The translations under genes were made by a program, and so were the position numbers. From Pantoea sp. At-9b (lineage in GTDB: Bacteria > Pseudomonadota > Gammaproteobacteria > Enterobacterales > Enterobacteriaceae), in contig NC_014837.1 of the NCBI RefSeq assembly GCF_000175935.2, forward strand, positions 1,612,001-1,676,000: a stretch of DNA of 64,000 bases. The letters run 5' to 3'. Under the pieces are notes generated by a model. The model did no database searches. It saw only the letters and a list, made by a program, of their open reading frames with translations, and had not been told where the DNA came from. Below, one piece after another: positions 30,113-41,300 of the stretch. How positions within the stretch are numbered: position 1 is the first letter of the stretch; each line of letters starts with the position of its first letter.

Positions 30113-31219
30113 ATGAAAATGAACACTCTGCTGCGTCTGACGCTGAGCTTGCTGCTTGGATTCAGCCTAATCGCCCATGCTGACCGCATCCGCGATCTGA
30201 CCACCGTACAGGGCGTGCGCGACAACCAGTTGATTGGTTACGGTTTGGTGGTGGGTCTGGACGGTACGGGTGACCAGACCACGCAAACACCGTTTACCAC
30301 GCAAACCGTCAGCAACATGCTGTCGCAGCTGGGGATCACCGTACCTTCCGGCACCAATATGCAGCTGAAAAACGTGGCGGCGGTCATGGTCACAGCGAAA
30401 CTGCCGGCCTTCGCCCGTCAGGGACAGAACATTGATGTGGTGGTGTCGTCGCTGGGTAACGCGAAAAGCCTGCGCGGCGGTACGTTGCTGATGACGCCGA
30501 TGAAAGGCGTGGATAACCAGGTGTATGCGCTGGCGCAAGGTAACATCCTGGTGGGGGGCGCGGGTGCCGCGGCCGGTGGCAGCAGCGTACAGGTTAACCA
30601 GCTGAACGGTGGTCGCATTACTGATGGTGCGACGGTGGAACGTGAGCTGCAAAGCAACTTCGGCAGCCAGAACACCATCAACCTGCAACTCAACAATGAA
30701 GATTTCACCATGGCACAGCGGATTGCGGATGCCATCAATCGCGGCGGCTATGGTTACGCTCAGCCGCTGGATGCGCGTACCGTGCAGATTCGGGTGTCGC
30801 CGAACAACAGTTCTCAGGTCCGCGTCCTGTCGGACATCCAGAATCTTGACGTTTCCGTACCGCTGGAAGACGCCAAAGTGATCATCAACTCACGTACCGG
30901 TTCGGTGGTGATGAACCGCGAAGTGACGCTGAGCACCTGTGCGGTCGCGCAGGGCAACCTGTCGGTCACGGTCAATCAGCAGCAGAACGTCAATCAGCCG
31001 AATACGCCGTTCGCCGGTGGTCAAACGGTGACGACCAATCAGACGCAGATTGATATGCGCCAGAGTGGCGGTGCGCTGCAACACGTCAACGCCAGTGCCA
31101 ATCTCAATAATGTGGTGCGCGCGCTGAATGCGCTGGGTGCAACACCGATTGATCTGATGTCGATTCTGCAATCGATGCAGAGTGCGGGCTGTCTGCGCGC
31201 CAAACTGGAAATTATCTGA
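30113..31219 (+). CDS. flgI: Flagellar P-ring protein FlgI
   Basis: FlgI polymerises in the periplasm into the P ring at the peptidoglycan, helped by FlgA. The 368-residue product (E. coli 365) has a signal peptide ending IAHA-D, then [32 protein letters not shown]. Toward the C-terminus comes the family block [33 protein letters not shown]. Its stop TGA overlaps the flgJ ATG by one base. Confidence 0.96.
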   Translation: MKMNTLLRLTLSLLLGFSLIAHADRIRDLTTVQGVRDNQLIGYGLVVGLDGTGDQTTQTPFTTQTVSNMLSQLGITVPSGTNMQLKNVAAVMVTAKLPAFARQGQNIDVVVSSLGNAKSLRGGTLLMTPMKGVDNQVYALAQGNILVGGAGAAAGGSSVQVNQLNGGRITDGATVERELQSNFGSQNTINLQLNNEDFTMAQRIADAINRGGYGYAQPLDARTVQIRVSPNNSSQVRVLSDIQNLDVSVPLEDAKVIINSRTGSVVMNREVTLSTCAVAQGNLSVTVNQQQNVNQPNTPFAGGQTVTTNQTQIDMRQSGGALQHVNASANLNNVVRALNALGATPIDLMSILQSMQSAGCLRAKLEII

Positions 31220-32160
31220 TGAGTGATACGCAATCGCTGATGAATGCGGCTTATGACAGCCGCTCGCTCAATGACCTGAAACGCGAAGCCAGTCAGGACC
31301 CGAAAGGTAAAGCCTTACAGGTGGCGAAGCAGGTTGAGGGGATGTTCGTCCAGATGATGCTGAAAAGCATGCGTGAAGCGTTGCCGAAAGATGGCCTGCT
31401 CAGCAACGACCAGACGCGGCTTTTCACCTCGATGTACGATCAGCAGATTGCGCAGGAGATGGGCAAACGTGGCCTTGGGCTGGCGGACACTATCGTCAAA
31501 CAGATGCAACCCGCCCAGGAGCCCGATGAACGTGCGGGCACTGTCCCGATGAAGCTGGATAACAGCTTTATTTACAGCAGCATGGCGCCGGTTCAGCTGG
31601 AGCAAATGGTGCGCAAAGCGATGCCACGACTGCCGGTATCACCCGGCAGTTTGTCCGGCGACAGCAGCGACTTTATTGCTCAGCTAGCGCAACCCGCCAA
31701 AGTCGCGAGTGACGAAAGCGGCATTCCGCACCATCTGATTCTGGCGCAGGCCGCGTTGGAATCCGGTTGGGGGCAGCGCCAGATTCTGACGCGCGACGGC
31801 AAGCCGAGTTACAACGTGTTCGGTATCAAGGCCAGCGGTGACTGGAAAGGTGAAACCACCGACATCATGACCACCGAATATGAACACGGCGAAGCGAAAA
31901 AAGTCCGCGCCACTTTCCGTGTGTACGGCTCCTATCTGGAGGCGCTGACGGATTACGTCAAACTCCTGTCGAACAACCCGCGTTACGCCGCCGTGGCTAA
32001 TGCCCAGACGGCGGAGCAGGGCGCGCAGGCGTTACAAGCTGCCGGTTATGCGACAGATCCACGCTATGCGCAGAAACTGGTAGGAATGATCCAGCAATTC
32101 AAGAACATGGGTGAAAAAGTCGTGAAGGCGTATAGCCAGGATTTGACCGATTTGTTCTGA
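31219..32160 (+). CDS. flgJ: Flagellar rod assembly protein / peptidoglycan hydrolase FlgJ
   Basis: FlgJ is bifunctional, with an N-terminal rod-scaffold domain (FVQMMLKSMREALPKDGLL...YDQQIAQEMGKRGLGLAD) and a C-terminal family 73 glucosaminidase domain that opens the wall for the rod. The catalytic glutamate is in LAQAALESGWGQR (E181). The motif YNVFGIKASGDWKG and the later YxxYLEAL segment follow. The 313 residues match E. coli. Confidence 0.95.
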   Translation: MSDTQSLMNAAYDSRSLNDLKREASQDPKGKALQVAKQVEGMFVQMMLKSMREALPKDGLLSNDQTRLFTSMYDQQIAQEMGKRGLGLADTIVKQMQPAQEPDERAGTVPMKLDNSFIYSSMAPVQLEQMVRKAMPRLPVSPGSLSGDSSDFIAQLAQPAKVASDESGIPHHLILAQAALESGWGQRQILTRDGKPSYNVFGIKASGDWKGETTDIMTTEYEHGEAKKVRATFRVYGSYLEALTDYVKLLSNNPRYAAVANAQTAEQGAQALQAAGYATDPRYAQKLVGMIQQFKNMGEKVVKAYSQDLTDLF

Positions 32161-32169
32161 TTTTTTGCC

Positions 32170-32196
32170 TCAAGTTTCACTTAAGCACGCCGATAA
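32170..32196 (+). promoter_or_regulatory. Sigma-28 (FliA) promoter of flgKL
   Basis: TCAAGTTT, an 11-base spacer and GCCGATAA match the FliA consensus with a single mismatch. It lies 85 bases upstream of flgK, as expected for a class 3 transcript. Confidence 0.92.
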
Positions 32197-32280
32197 CCTT
32201 CATACACCCCGGGCGTTTCCACGCCCCGGTAACCGCACTGATGACAGCCAGCCCGGTGAACGGGAAATTAAGGAACCGAG

Positions 32281-33924
32281 ATGTCCAGTATAATCAACTC
32301 AGCGATGAGCGGGCTGAGCGCCGCACAGGCCGCATTAAGCACCACCAGTAACAACATCAGCAACTATACCGTGGCGGGCTACACGCGCCAGACAACTATC
32401 CTCGGGCAGGCTAACAGCACGCTGAGCGGGAACAGCTACTACGGTAATGGGGTGACGGTGACGGGTGTGCAGCGTGAATATGATGAGTTCATCACTGCGC
32501 AGTTACGCAGTGCCAGTGCGACGTATAATGCGCAAAATACCCAATATTCTCAGATCTCAAATATTGACGATCTGTTATCGACCTCGACCACCAGCCTGTC
32601 AACGTCGATTCAGGACTTCTTCACCAACGTACAAAACGTGGTCAGTAACGCCGACGATCCGTCAGCGCGTCAGTCAATGCTGAGTAATGCCCAGGGATTG
32701 GTCAACCAGTTCCAGACAACAGCACAATATCTGACCAATATGCAGACCAGCGTCAACACCGATATCACCTCCAGCGTTGACCAGATCAATACCTATACCA
32801 GCCAGATTGCCAACCTGAACACCCAGATTGCCAAACTGACCACCGGAGATGGCACGGCGCCGAATGACCTGCTGGATCAGCGTGATCAACTGGTGAGCAG
32901 CCTGAATGATATCGTCGGTGTCACGGTGTCGCAGCAGGATGGCAGCTATATCGTTTCAATGGGCAGCACCACGCTGGTCAATGGCAGTAAAACCACTTCG
33001 CTGGTGGCGATGCCTTCCAGCAGTGACCCTTCACGTATCACCGTCGGTTATGTTGATAAGCAGGCGGGTAACGTAGAAATTGCTGAGAAAACCCTGACAA
33101 CCGGTTCGTTGGGTGGTCTGCTGGCGTTCCGTACCCAGGATCTGGACACCGCTCAGAACCAGCTCGGTCAGCTTGCCGCTGCCTTTGCCACCAGCTTCAA
33201 TACCATCCATAAAGAAGGGTATGACAGCAACGGTGATCAGGGCACTGATTTCTTTAACATCGGCAGCCCGGAAGTCCTGAGCAACACCAAGAATACCTCC
33301 AGCACGACGCTGTCCGCTGAATGGACCGACACCAGCGCGCTGAAAGCCTCAAACTACACCGTCAGCTACGACGGCACCAACTGGTCGGTTACCCGTCAGT
33401 CGGACAACGTTAGCGTGACGGCGACGCAGGGAACTGATGCCGATGGTAACACCACGCTGAGCTTTGATGGTCTTCAGTTAACCGTAAGTGGTACGCCTGC
33501 GGCGAAAGACAGCTTCCTGGTAAAACCGGTGCAGAACGTGATTGGTGATATGTCAGTGGCGATCACTGATGAGTCACAGATTGCGGCGGCAGGTGCGGTG
33601 GATGGTGCCAGCGATAATACCAATGCGCAAAAACTGCTGGATTTGCAGGACAGCAAACTGGTGAACGGTAACGCCACCTTGGCCGAGGCGTATGCCAGCA
33701 TCGTCAGTACGGTGGGTAACAAAACCAGTACGCTGGAAACCACCAGTACCACTCAGGAAAGTGTGGTGAGTCAGTTAAGTGACCGTCAGCAGTCAATTTC
33801 GGGCGTCAACCTCGATGAAGAGTACGCCAACCTGACCAAATATCAGCAATATTACACGGCTAACGCGCAGGTGCTGCAAACCGCCAGCACCATTTTCAAC
33901 GCGTTGATCGATAGCCTCGGCTAA
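32281..33924 (+). CDS. flgK: Flagellar hook-filament junction protein 1 FlgK
   Basis: FlgK (HAP1) joins hook to filament. The 547-residue product (E. coli 547) has the N-terminal SSIINSAMSGLSAAQAALSTTSNNISNYTVAGYTRQ and the C-terminal SGVNLDEEYANLTKYQQYYTANAQVLQTASTIFNALIDSLG. A Thr/Ser-rich variable centre lies between them. It is expressed with flgL from its own FliA promoter and chaperoned by FlgN. Confidence 0.96.
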   Translation: MSSIINSAMSGLSAAQAALSTTSNNISNYTVAGYTRQTTILGQANSTLSGNSYYGNGVTVTGVQREYDEFITAQLRSASATYNAQNTQYSQISNIDDLLSTSTTSLSTSIQDFFTNVQNVVSNADDPSARQSMLSNAQGLVNQFQTTAQYLTNMQTSVNTDITSSVDQINTYTSQIANLNTQIAKLTTGDGTAPNDLLDQRDQLVSSLNDIVGVTVSQQDGSYIVSMGSTTLVNGSKTTSLVAMPSSSDPSRITVGYVDKQAGNVEIAEKTLTTGSLGGLLAFRTQDLDTAQNQLGQLAAAFATSFNTIHKEGYDSNGDQGTDFFNIGSPEVLSNTKNTSSTTLSAEWTDTSALKASNYTVSYDGTNWSVTRQSDNVSVTATQGTDADGNTTLSFDGLQLTVSGTPAAKDSFLVKPVQNVIGDMSVAITDESQIAAAGAVDGASDNTNAQKLLDLQDSKLVNGNATLAEAYASIVSTVGNKTSTLETTSTTQESVVSQLSDRQQSISGVNLDEEYANLTKYQQYYTANAQVLQTASTIFNALIDSLG

Positions 33925-33943
33925 GCAGAGAGGATAAAAAACC

Positions 33944-34906
33944 ATGCGTCTTAGTACCAATATGATTTTTAACCAGCAGGTGCGCGGTATCACGGATTCG
34001 CAAGCTTCCTGGCTCAAAGTCGGTGAACAGCTTTCCAGCGGTCGCCGCGTGACTAACCCTTCTGATGACCCGATTGCGGCCTCGCGCGCTGTGGTGTTGT
34101 CGCAGACTCAGGCCAAAAGCGCCCAGTACGCCACCGCGCGTAGCTTTGCCAACCAGAGTCTGTCAATGGAAGAAAATACGCTTTCCAGCGTCACCAGCAG
34201 CATTCAGGATGCGCAGACCCTAATTGTTCAGGGTTCAACCGGTACGTTGAGTGATGATGACCGGGCTTCGATCGCCACGTCACTGGAAGGTATCCGCTCG
34301 CAATTGCTGGGCCTGGCTAACAGTAAAGACGGTAACGGCAACTATATTTTTGCCGGCTATCAAACCGATACCGAGCCATTCACTGATGATGGCACTGGCG
34401 TGACCTATGTCGGCGGTAGCAATCCGATTACGCAAAAAGTGGATGACAGCCGCACCATGTCGGTCGGCGACACCGGCACCTCGGTGTTTATGTCAATTAC
34501 CAGCAATGCCAAAGCAGAGCCGGACGGTAGCGCCAGTGAAACTAACCTGTTCAATATGCTCGACAGTGCGATTGCCGCGTTGAAAGTGCCACAGGACAAC
34601 GCTGACGATGCCACCAAACAAACCTTCCAGGATGCGATGGATAAGACCAACCGCGGTTTGAGCAACTCACTGAACAACGTGCTGAGCGTGCGTTCTGCGG
34701 TAGGCTCAAAGATGTCTGAGCTGGACACGCTGGATGCGCAGGGTGATGACCGCGATACCATTATGGCGTCACAAATGAGTGACCTGGTGGATGTGGATTA
34801 CACCTCGGCAATCTCCAGCTACACCATGCAGCAGACGGCGTTGCAAGCCTCGTATACGGTCTTTACCCAGATGTCGAAGATGTCACTGTTCCAGATGAAT
34901 TCGTAA
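33944..34906 (+). CDS. flgL: Flagellar hook-filament junction protein 3 FlgL
   Basis: FlgL (HAP3) is the second junction protein, 320 residues (E. coli 317). It has a flagellin-like N-terminus MRLSTNMIFNQQVRGITDSQASWLKVGEQLSSGRRVTNPSDDPIAAS and C-terminal helix VDYTSAISSYTMQQTALQASYTVFTQMSKMSLF. It lies 19 bases after flgK and ends the flagellar cluster; flagellin is not in this window. Confidence 0.96.
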   Translation: MRLSTNMIFNQQVRGITDSQASWLKVGEQLSSGRRVTNPSDDPIAASRAVVLSQTQAKSAQYATARSFANQSLSMEENTLSSVTSSIQDAQTLIVQGSTGTLSDDDRASIATSLEGIRSQLLGLANSKDGNGNYIFAGYQTDTEPFTDDGTGVTYVGGSNPITQKVDDSRTMSVGDTGTSVFMSITSNAKAEPDGSASETNLFNMLDSAIAALKVPQDNADDATKQTFQDAMDKTNRGLSNSLNNVLSVRSAVGSKMSELDTLDAQGDDRDTIMASQMSDLVDVDYTSAISSYTMQQTALQASYTVFTQMSKMSLFQMNS

Positions 34907-34952
34907 CTGACCGACAAATTTGAGCGTACTTAAACCGGGTGCGCTTGTTTTT

Positions 34953-34986
34953 TCCCACGTCCCTTACCGGCCGTGGGATTTTTTTT
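34953..34986 (+). terminator. Intrinsic terminator of flgKL
   Basis: TCCCACG / CGTGGGA (34953-34959 with 34972-34978) is followed by eight T, after the flgL stop. Confidence 0.88.
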
Positions 34987-35009
34987 GCCTGATATTTTTT
35001 CCGACCAAT

Positions 35010-35034
35010 AAAAAACCCCGGACTGGCCGGGGTT
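35010..35034 (-). terminator. Intrinsic terminator of rne
   Basis: On the minus strand AACCCCGG-CCAGT-CCGGGGTT is followed by TTTTATTG, 22 bases after the rne stop codon. Confidence 0.9.
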
Positions 35035-35055
35035 GGGTTATGACGTTTAGCGAGC

Positions 35056-38000
35056 TTAGACGCTTTCTGGCTTGGTTGCCGGAGCGGTTGCCTGATGCGT
35101 GGCGCTATGTCCGCCAGCGGAACCACGGCCCGCAAACTCGAACGGTGGGCGCACCCAGTCGCTATGGCGAACCGGTTCAGGCTGCCAGGCCGGTGCCGGT
35201 GCTTTGGTCATCGGTGCCGAAGCGAAATGCTTCCAGCGGACTTCCGCGTTGTTGATCACCGTATCACGTGCCGCAACCGGCGCATGAGGTTCTGCAACGG
35301 GTTCAGCCGGGGCTGTTGCGGCAACCGGTGTGGACAGCACGTCTTCTACCTGTGCACTCACTTCCGGCGCGACCTCAGCCGGTGCGACGATGGCGGCAGC
35401 AACCGCTTCATCCACCTCAGCGGCAACATCCACTACCGGCTCGGCCTGGGCGGCAGTCTCTTCCGCGACCACTTCATCAGCGGCGGAAATCACGGCCGGT
35501 TGTTCATTGACCGGTGTTTCAATCGGGCTGGTGTCTTCAGTATTCACCACTGGCACGTCAGTGTGCGCCTGCGGTTCAGCCTGATGCACAACGGCTTCGA
35601 CGTTTTGCTCTGCGGCCACTTCTTCTTGCACAGGTTCAACGCTGGCAGGTAAGGCAACAGCAGCTGCGGTCTCTTCGCGGCTGTAATCAGGCGTCTCGTT
35701 CAGAACATCCTGCGTTGCCAGTTCCTCATTGGTTTGTGCAACCGGATAACGCACCCAGACTTTGCCAGAAGCCATTTCTGGTGAAGCTGAAGCTGCCGCC
35801 AGCGGCATAGCCGATTGGGTCGGATAGCGCTCATCGCGATAACGACGGCGACGCTGACCACTGACACGCAGGTGACGCGGTGAACGGCGTGAGCGACGCG
35901 GCATATTCGCGCTATCACGGTTATCCACATCATCCTGCTCATCATTGGTCGCTTCCGGCTCGTCGTTGACCACGGCGCGCGGCGCAGTTTCAACCGGCGC
36001 GGCAACCGTTTCGTTTACGGTTTCGCTTTCATCGCCAAAACGCACTTTCTGTGTCAGCTGACGTTGTTTACGACGCGGCATGACCTGAATGCGTTCTTCT
36101 TCCTGTGCGGCCTCATCAACGATATCGGCCTGAACGACCGGCTCAGCGGCTTTCTGCTCCTGCTGCTGGGCGCGTTTCTCTTCCTGACGACGACGCTGAC
36201 GTTCTGCACGCTGTTCGCGACGCTGTTGCTGCTGCTCTTCGCGCTGCTGGCGTGCTTCTTCGCTCTGTGCCGGGCTGCGTTCTTCACGCGGCTCGTTCTG
36301 GCGTTTGTTGCGGCGGTTCTCGGTGGTTTCACGCGCTTCGCGAGGCTCACGTGGCTCTCGTGGCTCACGCGGTTCACGCGCTTCGCGTACCGGTGCGTTC
36401 TCGGCGTTGCGCGGCGTGCGCTCACGGCGATTATTGCGACGGTTGTTGCGACGATCGCCACGCTGCTGGCCATTTTCACCGTCGGTCGCTTTGCTTTCCT
36501 GCTTCTCGCTGGCTTCAGGTGCCGCGGCAGGGGCATCACCCACAAACAGTTTTTTCAGTCCACCCAGCAGGCGTGCCATAAAGCCGGTTGATGCCGCCGG
36601 TGCCGCGACAGTGGCGGTAGGCTTGGCTTTTTTCGGCTCGGCTTTCACCACCGGCTGGCTCTCTTCAGCCACTTCGACCGGGGCAGGCGGTGCATCCGGC
36701 ATCACAAAGGCGGCAAGGGCCGGTTGTTCCGGACGGCGACGTTCTGCCTGTTCTTCTTCCGACGGCAACGCCATTTCTGCTTCGTGCAGCTTCGGCAAGT
36801 GGTAGCTCAGGGTCTGAGTCTCTTCACCTTTGCGCACGCGCAGTACGGAATAGTGCGGGGTTTCCATCTGATCGTTCGGCACGATGATGGCGCGCACGCC
36901 ACCCTGGCGCTTCTCAATCGCACTGACGGCATCACGTTTTTCGTTCAGCAGGTAGGAAGCCACCGGAACCGGCACAATCGCATGAACTTCTTTGGTGTTG
37001 TCCTTCAGCGCTTCTTCTTCAATCAGACGCAGAATGGACAGTGACAGCGATTCGTTATCACGAATGGTACCTGTGCCGCTACAACGCGGGCAGACGTGAT
37101 GGCTGGACTCGCCCAACGACGGGCTGAGGCGCTGACGCGACATCTCCAGCAAGCCAAAACGGGAAATATGGCTGATCTGGATGCGTGCGCGATCCTGGCG
37201 TACCGCTTCGCGCAGACGGTTTTCCACCGCACGCTGATGGCGCACGGGAGTCATATCAATGAAGTCGATAACGATCAGGCCACCCAAGTCACGCAGACGC
37301 AACTGACGGGCGATTTCATCGGCCGCTTCCAGGTTAGTATTGAAGGCGGTCTCTTCGATATCACCACCGCGCGTAGCACGTGCTGAGTTGATATCAATCG
37401 CGGTCAGGGCTTCGGTGCTGTCGATAACAATCGAACCGCCAGAAGGCAGGCGGACTTCACGCTGGAAGGCGGACTCAATTTGCGATTCGATTTGGTAGTG
37501 GCTGAACAGCGGGATCTCACCGGTGTACAACTTGATTTTGCTGCTGAAGTCCGGGCGACCCAGCGCGGCGATATGCTGACGTGCCAGTTCCAGTACTTTC
37601 GGGTTATCGATGAGGATTTCACCGATATCCTGGCGCAGATAGTCGCGGAAGGCGCGCACGATCACGTTGCTTTCCTGATGGATCAGGAACGGTGCCGGGC
37701 GGCTTTCTGCGGCTTTCTTGATGGCTTCCCAGTGTTTCAGGCGGAAGCTGAGGTCCCACTGCAATGACTCGGCAGATTTGCCAACACCCGCAGTACGCAC
37801 AATCAGGCCCATACCTTCCGGCAGTTCCAGTGCGGACAGCGCTTCTTTCAGTTCGGTACGGTCATCGCCTTCGATACGGCGCGAAATCCCACCCGCACGC
37901 GGGTTATTGGGCATCAACACCAGATAGCTACCGGCCAGTGAAATAAAGGTGGTCAGTGCCGCGCCTTTATTACCCCGTTCCTCTTTATCAATCTGAACGA

Positions 38001-38301
38001 TAACTTCCTGGCCTTCACGCAGGACATCTTTGATGTTGGGACGTCCGTGCGCGTTGTAACTGGCGGGGAAATATTCGCGGGAAATTTCTTTCAGAGGGAG
38101 AAAACCGTGACGCTCAGCACCGTAATCAACAAACGCAGCTTCCAGGCTGGGTTCAATACGGGTGATTTTACCTTTGTAGATATTGGCTTTTTTCTGTTCG
38201 TGTCCGGGGCTTTCGATATCCAGATCGTACAGACGTTGTCCGTCAACCAGGGCAACGCGCAACTCCTCCTGCTGAGTTGCGTTAATTAACATTCTTTTCA
38301 T
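35056..38301 (-). CDS. rne: Ribonuclease E
   Basis: RNase E is the essential endoribonuclease and scaffold of the degradosome, working on mRNA turnover and on rRNA and tRNA maturation at the inner membrane. The 1081-residue product has an S1 domain ([32 protein letters not shown]) and a DNase I-like catalytic domain with D303 in [11 protein letters not shown] and the second Asp in VIDFIDM. The zinc-link CPRCSGTG follows. The C-half begins with a [13 protein letters not shown] amphipathic membrane-targeting helix near residue 570. An Arg-rich RNA-binding segment with tandem REP units comes next, then long A/E/V/P-rich linkers. The catalytic half keeps E. coli numbering exactly; the tail is slightly longer. 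Confidence 0.97.
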   Translation of the reverse strand: MKRMLINATQQEELRVALVDGQRLYDLDIESPGHEQKKANIYKGKITRIEPSLEAAFVDYGAERHGFLPLKEISREYFPASYNAHGRPNIKDVLREGQEVIVQIDKEERGNKGAALTTFISLAGSYLVLMPNNPRAGGISRRIEGDDRTELKEALSALELPEGMGLIVRTAGVGKSAESLQWDLSFRLKHWEAIKKAAESRPAPFLIHQESNVIVRAFRDYLRQDIGEILIDNPKVLELARQHIAALGRPDFSSKIKLYTGEIPLFSHYQIESQIESAFQREVRLPSGGSIVIDSTEALTAIDINSARATRGGDIEETAFNTNLEAADEIARQLRLRDLGGLIVIDFIDMTPVRHQRAVENRLREAVRQDRARIQISHISRFGLLEMSRQRLSPSLGESSHHVCPRCSGTGTIRDNESLSLSILRLIEEEALKDNTKEVHAIVPVPVASYLLNEKRDAVSAIEKRQGGVRAIIVPNDQMETPHYSVLRVRKGEETQTLSYHLPKLHEAEMALPSEEEQAERRRPEQPALAAFVMPDAPPAPVEVAEESQPVVKAEPKKAKPTATVAAPAASTGFMARLLGGLKKLFVGDAPAAAPEASEKQESKATDGENGQQRGDRRNNRRNNRRERTPRNAENAPVREAREPREPREPREPREARETTENRRNKRQNEPREERSPAQSEEARQQREEQQQQRREQRAERQRRRQEEKRAQQQEQKAAEPVVQADIVDEAAQEEERIQVMPRRKQRQLTQKVRFGDESETVNETVAAPVETAPRAVVNDEPEATNDEQDDVDNRDSANMPRRSRRSPRHLRVSGQRRRRYRDERYPTQSAMPLAAASASPEMASGKVWVRYPVAQTNEELATQDVLNETPDYSREETAAAVALPASVEPVQEEVAAEQNVEAVVHQAEPQAHTDVPVVNTEDTSPIETPVNEQPAVISAADEVVAEETAAQAEPVVDVAAEVDEAVAAAIVAPAEVAPEVSAQVEDVLSTPVAATAPAEPVAEPHAPVAARDTVINNAEVRWKHFASAPMTKAPAPAWQPEPVRHSDWVRPPFEFAGRGSAGGHSATHQATAPATKPESV

Positions 38302-38660
38302 CGTGACTTACTCGTTATTCTCTCATGAGTGACAAAGCTGCGGGCATCGTTACCCTGGACGAGAATCAACCGATGGCCCCGTGTCTTTAATGCACAGACG
38401 TCAACCTCACGGTTGTCGGCGGCTAAAGGGGCGCAAATCTTGTCGGTGGCCTGTTTTTCATAAGGAAATCCAGCGCCTGAAGGTGGAAGTGCTACAGAGT
38501 ATTCAAAAATCCACACATCCCAGTCTGTCGTCCTGGCTGCAACCCGCAGCCCGCTAAGTGCCTGATTTAACATTACGTCTTACGCCATTGCTGCGTGTCC
38601 GTTTAATCCGGCAAAATGACTTATTTCGCTCTTTCTTCTGCCTGAATCTTTCCAGGACAG
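38302..38660 (-). promoter_or_regulatory. Candidate rne 5' untranslated regulator (rne5-like)
   Basis: A gap of 573 bases separates divergent rne and rluC, and it contains no convincing gene. In E. coli the rne leader is about 360 nucleotides long and folds into hairpins through which RNase E limits its own mRNA. On the rne strand here I see CAACC-GTGA-GGTTG (about 38400-38420) and CCGTG paired with CACGG around it, in a region rich in short stems. The right end and exact fold are inferred. The remainder up to 38874 must hold the rne and rluC promoters. Confidence 0.55.
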
Positions 38661-38874
38661 AAACCCCTGCATTATTCCATTGCTGACCAACATATAGCAA
38701 GGCGACTTTTGCCGAGCTGTGAAGTTTATGCATCCTTAACCTGTTCATTTGCAGGGGTTATCATCGCATTGTTGAAAAAGTCAGCATTTCGACCCTTTAG
38801 CGCCGCGACAACCAGAGAGTTAAGCACAGAAAAAGGGGTGGCGCTATCCAGGGACACTATTTAGAATCGCCGCC

Positions 38875-39831
38875 ATGAAAACAGAGAATCCCGGCGTACA
38901 ATTTGTCGCCATCACGGCTGAAAATGCCGGACAACGCATTGATAACTTTTTGCGCACCCAATTGAAGGGTGTGCCGAAAAGTATGATTTATCGCATCCTG
39001 CGTAAAGGTGAAGTGCGGGTAAATAAAAAACGCATCAAGCCTGAATATAAGCTGGAAGAGGGCGATGAGATCCGTATCCCACCGGTGCGGGTTGCCGAAC
39101 GTGAAGAACAGGCGGTCTCGCCGAAGCTGGAGAAAGTGGCTTCATTGGCCGATGCCATCCTGTACGAAGATGATTATCTGTTGGTGCTGAATAAGCCCTC
39201 CGGTACAGCGGTACATGGCGGCAGCGGCTTAAGCTTCGGTGTGATCGAAGGGTTGCGTGCCTTGCGGCCGGAAGCGCGTTTCCTCGAATTGGTGCATCGC
39301 CTTGATCGCGACACCTCGGGGATTTTGCTGGTCGCGAAAAAACGGTCAGCGCTGCGTTCCCTGCATGAGCAACTGCGTGAAAAAGGTATGCAAAAAGATT
39401 ACCTGGCGCTGGTGCGGGGTGACTGGCCATCGCATCTGAAAGTGGTCCAGGCACCGTTGCTGAAGAATATCCTGCAAAGTGGCGAGCGCGTGGTGCGTGT
39501 CAGTGCTGAAGGCAAACCCTCAGAAACGCGCTTTAAAGTTGAGGAGCGTTTTGGCTTTGCCACCCTGGTGAAAGCCAGCCCGGTTACCGGCCGTACCCAC
39601 CAGATTCGTGTGCATACTCTGCATGCGGGCCACCCGATTGCCTTTGATGATCGCTACGGCGATCGTGAATTTGAACGCCAACTGGCAGCGACCGGGCTGT
39701 CCCGCCTGTTCCTGCATGCGGCGGCGTTGACCTTTACCCATCCCAACACCGGTGAGACATTGCGGATGGAAGCGCCGTTGGACGGCGCTTTGAAGCATTG
39801 TCTTACGCAGTTGCGCCAGAAAAAAGCCTGA
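38875..39831 (+). CDS. rluC: 23S rRNA pseudouridine(955/2504/2580) synthase
   Basis: RluC isomerises uridines 955, 2504 and 2580 of 23S rRNA. The 318-residue product (E. coli 319) has an N-terminal S4 RNA-binding domain ([34 protein letters not shown]). The RluA-family core has the catalytic motif HRLDRDTSG with D144, and the later GRTHQIRVH block is present. It diverges from rne, as in E. coli. Confidence 0.96.
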   Translation: MKTENPGVQFVAITAENAGQRIDNFLRTQLKGVPKSMIYRILRKGEVRVNKKRIKPEYKLEEGDEIRIPPVRVAEREEQAVSPKLEKVASLADAILYEDDYLLVLNKPSGTAVHGGSGLSFGVIEGLRALRPEARFLELVHRLDRDTSGILLVAKKRSALRSLHEQLREKGMQKDYLALVRGDWPSHLKVVQAPLLKNILQSGERVVRVSAEGKPSETRFKVEERFGFATLVKASPVTGRTHQIRVHTLHAGHPIAFDDRYGDREFERQLAATGLSRLFLHAAALTFTHPNTGETLRMEAPLDGALKHCLTQLRQKKA

Positions 39832-39842
39832 CGCACCGGGCA

Positions 39843-40427
39843 TCAGCACAATGGGTTGATGCCCGCTTCGCGTAGCATTGCGTTCAACGCGATCAGCGGT
39901 AAACCAATCAGGGTATTGGGATCGCGTCCCTCCAGCCGTTCAAACAGACAAATCCCCAAACCTTCGCTTTTGAAACTGCCAGCACAGTGCAGTGGCTGCT
40001 CTTTGGCAACATAGCCGGCAATTTCTGCTGCGCTCAGGGAGCGGAAATGGACGGTAAAAGGCTCACAGCAGAGAAACTGCCGCCCGCTTTGTGGCTGGAT
40101 CAGCGCCAGGCCGGTATAAAAGGTGATGGCTTTGCCGCTGGCGGCCGCCAGTTGTCGGCAGGCGTTCTCTGTGCTGAGCGGCTTGCCGGTGATTTGTCCG
40201 TCCAGCACGCATACCTGATCGGAACCGATGATCCAATGATTCGGATACGCTGTCGCCAGCGCCTCGGCTTTCGCCAGGGCGAGGCGTTGCACCAGCGCAT
40301 CAGCCGCTTCGCCGGGGTGTGGCGTCTCATCAGTATGCGGTGCAGCGCAGATAAAAGGCAGGCCAAGCTTGCTTAATAAAGCCTGACGGAAGGGTGAGGT
40401 TGAGGCTAAAACCAGCGATGTCGTCAT
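39843..40427 (-). CDS. yceF: 7-methyl-GTP pyrophosphatase (Maf family)
   Basis: This Maf-type nucleotide pyrophosphatase cleaves modified nucleotides; E. coli YceF prefers 7-methyl-GTP. The 194 residues equal E. coli. Visible family blocks are [21 protein letters not shown], the [12 protein letters not shown] segment with catalytic acidic residues, [20 protein letters not shown] and the end [16 protein letters not shown]. It converges on rluC (11 bases between stop codons) and diverges from yceD. Confidence 0.93.
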   Translation of the reverse strand: MTTSLVLASTSPFRQALLSKLGLPFICAAPHTDETPHPGEAADALVQRLALAKAEALATAYPNHWIIGSDQVCVLDGQITGKPLSTENACRQLAAASGKAITFYTGLALIQPQSGRQFLCCEPFTVHFRSLSAAEIAGYVAKEQPLHCAGSFKSEGLGICLFERLEGRDPNTLIGLPLIALNAMLREAGINPLC

Positions 40428-40567
40428 TTTTTTGCAGAATAGATAGCGTAAAGGTGACAGTCATTTTAAACTGTGCGCCGCACTGGATGCGACTAACGGG
40501 TGAAAGATGCTGTAAAACGGCCTTTTTCTTTGACTCTATGACGTTACAAAGTTAATATTCGCGCCCT

Positions 40568-41274
<707 letters not shown>

Positions 41275-41300
41275 TTCTTGCGGTTACGCAAGGCGATACT

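Noticed and set aside
35095..35652. 185-residue and other plus-strand frames across the 3' half of rne
   Set aside because: The tail of rne has biased Ala/Glu/Val codons that leave the opposite strand free of stops. The Cys/Arg-rich products are artefacts of this bias.
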